Source: Actinomycetes bacterium (lineage in GTDB: Bacteria > Actinomycetota > Acidimicrobiia > Acidimicrobiales > Microtrichaceae). Taken from it: DNA of 8,202 nucleotides. The DNA lies in assembly GCA_023423475.1 (NCBI GenBank), contig JAFAFN010000525.1, positions 1-8,202 of the forward strand, given 5' to 3'. This document shows, one piece after another, positions 1 through 6,471 of this stretch; position 1 is the stretch's first letter, and the number at the start of each line of letters is the position of its first letter. Under the pieces are notes generated by a model, which saw only the letters and a program-made list of their open reading frames with translations, had not been told where the DNA came from and did not search any database. The translations under genes were made by a program, and so were the position numbers.

Positions 1-1151
1 GCACTGCAGTCCGTCGCGGTCGTCGGCGTGGGACTGACCCCCATGGCCAAGCGACTCGAGTCGTCGACGATCGAGGTGTGCACCGAAGCGGCGCTCGCGG
101 CCCTCGCGGATGCAGGGCTCGAGGTCGCCGACGTCGACGGCATCGCGGCGCGCTGGCCCGGTCCGGGCGGCACGGTGTTCCATCCCGGGTCGGCGGACTG
201 GGCGGACCAGCTCGGGCTGTCGGTGCGCTGGTCGGCGACACCTATCCGCAGGGCGTGCCCGCCGCGCTCGACGCGGCCGGTGCGATCGTCACCGGACAGG
301 CCGACGTCGTGCTGGTCGTCGGTGGGCAGGCGGGCGTGCTCGGCGGGGGACAGGTCGCCTCGTACACCCGTCCCGAGAACGAGTTCACCGAGACCTGGGG
401 TTCGATCACCCAGGCGCAGTTCGGACTGGTCGCCCAGGAGTACCTGCACCGGTTCCGGCCCGACCGGGAACGTCTCGCCGGCATCGCGGCGGACATCCGC
501 AACGCCGGCTCGGTCAACCCGGCCGCAGTGATGCACGACCGCGGGCCCTACACCGCAGCCGACGTGCTCGCGTCGCCGATGGTCGCGAGCCCGTTCCACC
601 TGCTCGAGGTCTGCCTGGCGAGCGAGGGTGCTGCGGCGATGGTGCTCACCTCGGCCGAACGAGCCGCGGACCTCCGACACCCCGTGGTGCGGATCCTCGG
701 CGGCGGCTGCGAGTGGCACGGTCAGCAGTACGTCGATCCTCCCCGCTACGACGAGGTCGGCCGCATCCTGAGCGACGCGGCGCGGCGATCCTTCGCGATG
801 GCGCAACTCGACCCCGCGGATCTCGACGTGCTCGAGCTCTACGACGTGAACGTCGTCGAGGTCGTGCGCCAGGCCGAGGTGCTCGGCCTGTGCGCCGAGG
901 GTGAGGGCACCGACTTCCTCGTCGAGGCCGGCATCGGGCCCGACGGCGGTCAGCCGCTGAACACCGACGGTGGCCTCATGTCCTTCGCGCACATCGGCTG
1001 GGGTGCACCGACGATCAAGATCATCGAAGCGGTGCGCCAGCTGCGGGGCGACGCCCCGTCGGGCCAGGTGCCCGACGCACGCACCGCGGCGGTGACCGGC
1101 GCCGGCGCAGGAGCGCAGTACAACAACCTGCTGCTCCTCGGTCGTGACTGA
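1..1151 (+). CDS. Thiolase-family (SCP-x / lipid-transfer type) protein, 5'-truncated and frameshifted
   Basis: Seen: frame 1 (from base 1) reads an N-terminus typical of this family (SVAVVGVGLTPMAKRLE, then an ADAGLEVADVDGI stretch) as far as W at 229-231. The family sequence then continues in frame 3 from base 231 (VGDTYPQG) to the TGA at 1149-1151. One missing G (TGG-GTC read as TGGTC) explains the switch. Joined, the two parts give about 383 residues, close to full family length, so only a few N-terminal codons lie outside the window. Family landmarks are the AGAIVTGQADVVLVVGG helix-strand, SEGAAAMVLTSAERA, NTDGG and the C-terminal GAGAGAQYNNLLLLG. The thiolase nucleophile Cys is not visible: the expected CxSG reads YPQG. 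The C-terminal Cys is also absent, while a His remains in SFAHIGWG. Known: Cys-less members include Ltp2-type retro-aldolases that pair with a DUF35 protein and cleave acyl-CoA side chains. Inference: an acyl-CoA C-C lyase or an inactive thiolase homologue. No DUF35 gene is visible. The frameshift may be a sequencing error, since both parts are otherwise intact. Confidence 0.8.
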   Translation, partial: TAVRRGRRRGTDPHGQATRVVDDRGVHRSGARGPRGCRARGRRRRRHRGALARSGRHGVPSRVGGLGGPARAVGALVGDTYPQGVPAALDAAGAIVTGQADVVLVVGGQAGVLGGGQVASYTRPENEFTETWGSITQAQFGLVAQEYLHRFRPDRERLAGIAADIRNAGSVNPAAVMHDRGPYTAADVLASPMVASPFHLLEVCLASEGAAAMVLTSAERAADLRHPVVRILGGGCEWHGQQYVDPPRYDEVGRILSDAARRSFAMAQLDPADLDVLELYDVNVVEVVRQAEVLGLCAEGEGTDFLVEAGIGPDGGQPLNTDGGLMSFAHIGWGAPTIKIIEAVRQLRGDAPSGQVPDARTAAVTGAGAGAQYNNLLLLGRD

Positions 1152-1195
1152 GGCTCGGACATGACTGAGGCCCGGACATGACTCAGGCCCGGACA
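1145..1195 (+). repeat. Three tandem 17-bp repeats, each with SD-like motif and ATG
   Basis: The unit TGACTGAGGCCCGGACA occurs at 1145-1161 (one C-to-T difference), 1162-1178 (exact) and 1179-1195 (one G-to-C difference), and a fourth copy begins with TGA at 1196. The thiolase stop (1149-1151) lies in the first unit. Each unit has GAGG or CAGG followed 7 nt later by ATG (1161, 1178, 1195). Because 17 is not a multiple of 3, the three ATGs fall in three different frames. Reading from GTG 1144, ATG 1161 and ATG 1178 gives six-residue peptides (VTEART, MTEART, MTQART). Each of their stops overlaps the next ATG as ATGA. Only ATG 1195 opens a longer reading frame. Confidence 0.9.
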
Positions 1196-1615
1196 TGAGG
1201 GCGGCGAGCGAGACCCGGTTCCCGACGCTCTTCTCGCCGCTCGAGCACGGTCGGCTCCGGATCAAGAACCGCCTGGTGTTCCCGGGACACCCGACGCTGC
1301 TGTCCGAGGACGGCGTCGTCGGCGAGCGCATGCTCCCGCTCGGAGCTGCGCGAGGTCGTCGACTTCCAGGTGCGCGAGCTGCGGCGCCTCGGGGTCGAGC
1401 TGCGCCTGTCCACCCGCGTCGACGCGGCGCTCGTGGAGCAGCTGTCGCCCGACGTCGTGATCGTCGCGACCGGGTCCCGGCCGCGGACCGATCCGGTCGC
1501 AGGCGACACCAGCGTGCCGGTGCTCGATCCGCACGAGGCGATGCTGGTGCCGCTCGCCGAGCTGCCGGGCGATGGCGTTCGGCTGGCTGGCGGCACGACA
1601 CGCCACCGGGGTTGA
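1195..1615 (+). pseudogene. Remnant of old-yellow-enzyme / FadH-type NADH:flavin oxidoreductase
   Basis: Seen: from ATG 1195, frame 1 gives a typical OYE/2,4-dienoyl-CoA reductase N-terminus (FPTLFSPLEHGRLRIKNRL, then VFPGHPTLLSEDGVVGERM). After about base 1333 that frame turns to Arg/Ala-rich nonsense. Frame 2 then reads SELREVVDFQVRELRRLGVE and DVVIVATGSRP, which belong to the C-terminal FAD/NAD(P)-binding half of such enzymes, up to DPHEAML near 1550. That frame ends at the TGA at 1613-1615 after unfamiliar sequence. Known: intact members are about 650-690 aa, with an FMN-binding TIM barrel, a 4Fe-4S Cys cluster and a pyridine-nucleotide half. Inference: roughly 1.1 kb, covering almost the whole barrel and the Fe-S cysteines, is missing near 1331-1345, and about 150 or more C-terminal codons are missing after about 1570. 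The remnant cannot be functional. An assembly collapse is the alternative explanation. A 21-residue frame (MAFGWLAARHATG..., 1572-1637) follows; it may be the tail of another lost gene, which I do not recognise. Confidence 0.8.
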
Positions 1616-1678
1616 GCCGACTGGCCCCGACGGATAATCTATGATAATAGTATTCCTCATTCACCACACCAGGGGGGC
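1612..1678 (+). promoter_or_regulatory. AT-rich promoter-like region and SD of the amidohydrolase unit
   Basis: The interval 1633-1660 is strikingly AT-rich against its surroundings. It contains GATAAT at 1633-1638, TATGAT at 1640-1645 and GATAAT at 1643-1648, each differing from the TATAAT -10 consensus by one base. TTGAGC at 1612-1617 is a possible -35 element 15 nt before the first of these, which is slightly short. CTAT-gata-ATAG (1639-1650) is a small inverted repeat; its ATGATAAT core (1641-1648) recurs in the intergenic region before the binding-protein gene. The strong SD AGGGGGG (1671-1677) lies 4 nt before ATG 1682. The transcription start is not determined. Confidence 0.45.
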
Positions 1679-1681
1679 GTG

Positions 1682-2929
1682 ATGAGCGACACCACCACGG
1701 CCGACTTCCGGGGCAACCTGCTCCAGGCATCGACCGAACGTCGGGAGACCCACGGGCTGCTGCCCGACCCCGAACCGCAAGAGGTCCGCTACACCGTGAT
1801 CTCGGTCGACGACCACCTGGTCGAGCCACCGGAGATGTTCGAGGGGCGCGTGCCCGAGAAGTACGCCGACCTCGCGCCCAAGGTCATCGACCTCGACAAC
1901 GGCGCGCAGGCCTGGACCTTCGACGGCGTGCTCTACGAGCAGGTCGGACTCAACGCGGTCGCCGGCCGTCCGAAGGAGGACTGGTCGCTGCAGTCCACCT
2001 CGTTCGCCGAGATGCGCAAGGGCTGCTGGGACATCGACGAGCGGATCCGCGACATGGACCTCGCCGGCATCTACGCCTCGGTGAACTTCCCGTCGCAGAT
2101 CTCCGGATTCTGCGGCTCGGTGTTCGCCCGCTGCTCCGACCCGGCCCTCGGCCTGGCGGTGACCCGTGCGTGGAACGACTGGATGCACGACGAGTGGTGG
2201 CAGCCGTATCCGGACCGCTCGATCCCGATGGGCATCACCTGGCTCGCGGACCCCGTGATCGGCGCCGAGGAGATCCGTCGCAACGCGGCGCGTGGCTTCA
2301 CCTCGATCACGCTGCCCGAACAGCCCCACCGCATCGGCATGCCGTCGATCTTCACCGACTTCTGGGACCCGATCCTGCAGGCGTGCGAGGAGACCGGCAC
2401 CGTCGTGTGCCTGCACGTGGGTTCCTCGGGACTCGGCGCGATGCCGGCCGAGGCACCCCAGCTCGAACTGGCGGCGACGCTGTTCTCGTCGATGTCGCTG
2501 TCGACGTGCGCCGAGTGGCTCTGGTCGGGTGTGCTCACGCGGTTCCCCGGGCTCAAGCTCGTGCTCGCCGAGGGCGGCATCGGCTGGGTGCCGATGCTCC
2601 TGGACCGGCTCGACTACATCACGGACCACTCGGGATCGGGTGACCAGGCATGGCCGGATCCGGAGCTCCGCCCGGCCGAGGTGATGCAGCGGAACTTCTG
2701 GTTCACGATCCTCGACGACAACTCGACGCTGCCCATCATCGATCGGGTCGGCGTCGACCACGTGCTGTTCGAGACGGACTACCCGCACGCCGACTCGCTG
2801 TGGCCCACGGTGCAGGACACCGCCGTCGAGCTGTTCTCGGGTCTCACGACCGAGCAGATCCGCAAGATCACGCACCAGAACGCAGCCGAGCTGTTCCGGC
2901 ACCCGCTGCCCGACGTGCCGCTGCCCTGA
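1682..2929 (+). CDS. Amidohydrolase family 2 (COG2159, ACMSD-like TIM-barrel metal hydrolase)
   Basis: Seen: 415 aa from ATG 1682. A GTG directly before it (1679) is possible, but the AGGGGGG SD suits the ATG. Metal-site motifs of the ACMSD-related amidohydrolase_2 family are in order: SVDDH (D43, H45) on the first strand, CLHVG (H245), AEGGIGW (E297), and FETDYPHADSLWP (D366, H369). The first His of the classic HxH is Asp, as I recall for many actinobacterial COG2159 proteins. A C-terminal ITHQNAAELF helix closes the barrel as usual. Known: this family hydrolyses or decarboxylates small aromatic, lactone or amide substrates with one divalent metal, in the cytosol. The substrate cannot be read from the sequence. 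Inference: it is the first gene of a unit with the hydroxy-acid oxidase that starts 11 bp downstream, and probably acts in the same catabolic route. Length and all motifs are intact. Confidence 0.88.
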   Translation: MSDTTTADFRGNLLQASTERRETHGLLPDPEPQEVRYTVISVDDHLVEPPEMFEGRVPEKYADLAPKVIDLDNGAQAWTFDGVLYEQVGLNAVAGRPKEDWSLQSTSFAEMRKGCWDIDERIRDMDLAGIYASVNFPSQISGFCGSVFARCSDPALGLAVTRAWNDWMHDEWWQPYPDRSIPMGITWLADPVIGAEEIRRNAARGFTSITLPEQPHRIGMPSIFTDFWDPILQACEETGTVVCLHVGSSGLGAMPAEAPQLELAATLFSSMSLSTCAEWLWSGVLTRFPGLKLVLAEGGIGWVPMLLDRLDYITDHSGSGDQAWPDPELRPAEVMQRNFWFTILDDNSTLPIIDRVGVDHVLFETDYPHADSLWPTVQDTAVELFSGLTTEQIRKITHQNAAELFRHPLPDVPLP

Positions 2930-2940
2930 GCGACGACACC

Positions 2941-4156
<1,216 letters not shown>

Positions 4157-4170
<14 letters not shown>

Positions 4171-4265
4171 ACGGTCCTGTTGGATTGATGATAATCAATC
4201 GAATTGATTAGTCCGGCCGTACCGACGGTCGGCACGCACGATTCGAACACCGTGAGCCAGGGGGG
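4157..4265 (+). promoter_or_regulatory. Promoter/leader region of the ABC transporter operon
   Basis: This is the 98-bp gap before the binding-protein gene plus the last codons upstream. A perfect TTGACA (-35 consensus) lies at 4157-4162 inside the end of the oxidase gene, but the hexamer 17 nt later (TTGGAT, 4180-4185) is a poor -10. GATAAT at 4190-4195 is the better -10-like hexamer, but it sits 27 nt from TTGACA. Which one is used is open. The SD AGGGGGG (4259-4265) lies 3 nt before ATG 4269. The ten bases CCAGGGGGGC (4257-4266) match exactly the leader before the amidohydrolase (1669-1678). Confidence 0.45.
4183..4210. promoter_or_regulatory. Two overlapping palindromes, putative operator
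   Basis: GATTGAT-gata-ATCAATC (4183-4200) is a perfect 7-bp inverted repeat with a 4-nt spacer. It overlaps TAATCAATCGAATTGATTA (4192-4210), a perfect 8-bp inverted repeat around CGA. Together they place three ATTGAT/ATCAAT half-sites in 28 bp, sharing the middle one. The site covers the best -10-like hexamer (GATAAT, 4190-4195), as expected for a repressor operator in front of a substrate-inducible transporter. It does not match the KstR or KstR2 consensus as I know them. The binding protein is not encoded in this window. Confidence 0.55.
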
Positions 4266-4268
4266 CCC

Positions 4269-5489
4269 ATGAACAAGAAGATGAGAACTGCGTTGTTGGC
4301 GTTGACGCTGGTGGTCGCCCTCGTGGCCGCGGCGTGCGCCAGCGACTCCGACAGCGGCTCCGGAGGGAGCAGCGGCGGTGGCGGTGGTGGCGAGTCCAGC
4401 CCCGGCGTGACCGAGGACGAGATCCTGTTCGGCATGGCCACCCCGACGTCGGGCAACGCCAGCTCGCTGGGCATCGACGGCCAGAAGGGCGCCGAGGTCT
4501 TCGTCAAGTGGATCAACGACCAGGGCGGCACCAACGGCCGCGACTGGAAGCTGACCGTGCAGGACGACGGCTTCGACCTCCAGAAGAAGGTCACCGCCGT
4601 GCAGTACCTGATCCAGCAGGACGAGGTCTTCGCCCTCTGGGGTGACGTCGGTTCGACCGCCGTGGCCGCCCTGCCCGTCGTCGAGCAGGAGGGCATCCCC
4701 TACCTGTTCCCGTACGCGCTGGCCCAGCAGATGGTCGGTTCCGAGAACGTCTTCCTGAGCATGCCGATGTCGGACACCCAGGAGAAGGCCCTCTCGGACC
4801 ACCTGGCCGAGACGCTCGACGGCGAGCCGAAGTTCGGCCTGCTCACGCTCAACAGCGCGGACGGCCAGGACGCGGTCAAGGGCTTCAAGGAAGGTGCCGC
4901 GGGCGACTGGGTCGTCAGCGAGCAGCAGTACGAGCGCACGGCCACCTCGTGGGAGCCCCAGCTCGTCGCCATGAAGTCCGCCGGCGTCACCGACATCGTG
5001 ATCCACGGCTCGGACGTCTGGACCGCGAAGATCATGACCGAGGCACGCAAGCTCGGAATGGACGTGCAGTTCTACGGCTCGTCCGGCTCGGTCACCCCGC
5101 AGACGATCTCGCTCGCCGGTGACGGCGTCGCCGAGGGTGCCCAGGCCGTCGCGGTGTTCGCCCCCGCGACCTCGGTCGACATCCCCGGCATCAAGGAGTT
5201 CCGTGAGGCCTTCGAGAAGTACGAGCCGGGCTACGAGCCGGGTGCGTTCGCACTCTCGAGCTGGGTCGGCGGCCTGATCATCGCCGGAGCGCTCGAGAAC
5301 GTCGAGGGCGACCCGACCCGCGAGAAGCTCGTCGAGGCCATCCAGGGCCTGAACGACTTCGAGACCGGCGGCATCACCGCCGACCAGACCTTCTCCGCCG
5401 ACCGCAACGTCGGCAGCGACAAGGTGATGGTCGTCGAGGTCAAGGACGGCGAGTGGGTCCCCGTGACCGACTGGATCGGCGGCAGCTGA
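4269..5489 (+). CDS. Branched-chain-amino-acid-type ABC transporter substrate-binding lipoprotein (LivJ-like)
   Basis: Seen: 406 aa from ATG 4269, preceded by a strong SD. The N-terminus is a lipoprotein signal: MNKKMR, a hydrophobic stretch (residues 8-21) and a lipobox-like AAAC with the acylated Cys at 23. A flexible Ser/Gly/Asp linker follows to about residue 45. The mature part is a type I periplasmic-binding fold of the Peripla_BP_6/LivJ family: GVTEDEILFGMATPTSG at the start, GLLTLNSADGQDAVKGFKEG at the hinge of lobe 2, VIHGSDVWTAKIMTEARKLG, and a C-terminal EAIQGLNDFETGGITADQTF. Known: such proteins capture branched-chain amino acids, but many homologues bind amides, urea, aromatic acids or other carboxylates. 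The protein is anchored to the outer face of the membrane and feeds the LivH/LivM permease encoded next. The adjoining enzyme genes make a catabolic substrate rather than leucine plausible; this is inference. Confidence 0.92.
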   Translation: MNKKMRTALLALTLVVALVAAACASDSDSGSGGSSGGGGGGESSPGVTEDEILFGMATPTSGNASSLGIDGQKGAEVFVKWINDQGGTNGRDWKLTVQDDGFDLQKKVTAVQYLIQQDEVFALWGDVGSTAVAALPVVEQEGIPYLFPYALAQQMVGSENVFLSMPMSDTQEKALSDHLAETLDGEPKFGLLTLNSADGQDAVKGFKEGAAGDWVVSEQQYERTATSWEPQLVAMKSAGVTDIVIHGSDVWTAKIMTEARKLGMDVQFYGSSGSVTPQTISLAGDGVAEGAQAVAVFAPATSVDIPGIKEFREAFEKYEPGYEPGAFALSSWVGGLIIAGALENVEGDPTREKLVEAIQGLNDFETGGITADQTFSADRNVGSDKVMVVEVKDGEWVPVTDWIGGS

Positions 5490-5502
5490 ACGAACGGAAT
5501 CG

Positions 5503-5536
5503 GGGTACCGGTGGGCAGCGCCGCCCACCGGTACCC
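5503..5536 (+). terminator. Perfect 14-bp stem-loop between binding-protein and permease genes
   Basis: GGGTACCGGTGGGC (5503-5516) pairs perfectly with GCCCACCGGTACCC (5523-5536) around the 6-nt loop AGCGCC. No T-run follows, so a classical intrinsic terminator is not certain. The position 13 bp after the binding-protein stop suits a partial terminator or an RNA-stabilising hairpin that keeps binding-protein mRNA in excess over permease mRNA, a known arrangement in binding-protein-dependent transport operons. Confidence 0.6.
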
Positions 5537-5595
5537 GCTCCGTCGCGACCGGCTCCGACCCTGCCCGCCCACCGCACGCTCGCAGAAGGAACGAC

Positions 5596-6471
5596 ATGAC
5601 CACCTTCCTCCAGCTCCTGGTCTCCGGACTGCAGAACGGCATCGCCTACGGACTCGTCGGCCTGTCGCTCGTGCTCATCTACCAGACGTCCCGTGCGCTC
5701 AACTTCGCCCAGGGGACCATGGCGGCGATGAGCGGCTACGTCGCCTTCGAGGTGATCGTGAACATGGGCGCACCCTGGTTCGTGGGTGCGATCGTCGGCA
5801 CCGTCGCCGGCGGCGTCATCGGCTTCGGGGTCGAGCGCATCGCCATCCGCCCCCTGCTCGGCGCACCGCTGCTAAGCCTCGTGATCGCCACCCTCGCGAT
5901 CGACTCCATCCTCGGCAACGTCACCCAGCTGCTGTGGGGCGCGGACGTGAAGTCGCTGCCCCCGATCGCGCCGGGCGACTACGACGTCGGCGGCGTGATC
6001 ATCGGGCGTACGTACGCCGTGATCGCAGTGGTCACGATCGTGCTGCTGCTCGGCCTCGCCTACCTGCTCAAGCGCACCCGACTCGGACTCTCGATGCGAG
6101 CCTTCGCGGACGACCAGTTCGCCGCCGAGCTCCAGGGCGTCAAGCTGCCCCAGGTCTCGCGCACCGTCTGGATCATCGCCGCCGCGATCGGCGGCATCAC
6201 CGGCGTGCTGTTCGGTCCGCTGCTGTTCATCCAGCTGGGCTACATGAGCCCGATCTTCATCAAGGGCTTCACTGCCGCGGTGCTCGGGGGCTTCGTCTCG
6301 AGCGTCGGTGCGGTCGTCGGCGGCCTGGCCCTCGGCGTGCTCGAGGCGCTCGCCATCCGCTACACCTCGGCAAGCATCGCCCCGATGCTGCCGCTGCTGG
6401 TGATCCTCGTCGCGATGCTCGCCCGGCCCTCCGGTGTGTTCAACCGCAAGATGGCGGTGCGGCATGCCTGA
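5596..6471 (+). CDS. livH: Branched-chain-amino-acid-type ABC transporter permease (LivH-like)
   Basis: Seen: 291 aa from ATG 5596, with SD AGAAGGA at 5584-5590. It is strongly hydrophobic, with several membrane segments (about residues 7-30, 62-80, 93-112, 139-157, 190-213, 225-250, 262-276). Family landmarks are LNFAQGTMAAMSGY (35-48) and the cytoplasmic EAA-like loop TRLGLSMRAFADDQFAAELQG (161-181), which docks the ATPase. The C-terminus ends with the usual RPSGVF. The length is normal for LivH. Known: it pairs with LivM to form the translocation pore in the cytoplasmic membrane. It lies 106 bp after the binding-protein gene, separated by a hairpin, and overlaps the next gene by 8 bp, which indicates translational coupling. 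The solute is not determined by the sequence. Confidence 0.93.
   Translation: MTTFLQLLVSGLQNGIAYGLVGLSLVLIYQTSRALNFAQGTMAAMSGYVAFEVIVNMGAPWFVGAIVGTVAGGVIGFGVERIAIRPLLGAPLLSLVIATLAIDSILGNVTQLLWGADVKSLPPIAPGDYDVGGVIIGRTYAVIAVVTIVLLLGLAYLLKRTRLGLSMRAFADDQFAAELQGVKLPQVSRTVWIIAAAIGGITGVLFGPLLFIQLGYMSPIFIKGFTAAVLGGFVSSVGAVVGGLALGVLEALAIRYTSASIAPMLPLLVILVAMLARPSGVFNRKMAVRHA

Noticed and set aside
1145..1195. CRISPR-like array
   Set aside because: The 17-bp units abut directly with no spacers and there are only three copies; no cas gene is present.
1572..1637. 21-residue frame starting MAFGWLAARHATG
   Set aside because: It could be the tail of a lost gene, but it is too short and matches nothing that I recognise; it is noted only with the flavoprotein remnant.
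4216..4233. Imperfect GCCG...CGGC inverted repeat in the transporter leader
   Set aside because: It has only 4-bp arms with mismatched interior in GC-rich DNA, as expected by chance; not called a riboswitch or terminator.
4252..4272. Six-codon frame (GTG 4252 to TGA 4272) overlapping the binding-protein ATG, as a possible leader peptide
   Set aside because: It is made of the SD itself (CAGGGGGGC), has no regulatory codon run and no own SD; chance is the simpler explanation.
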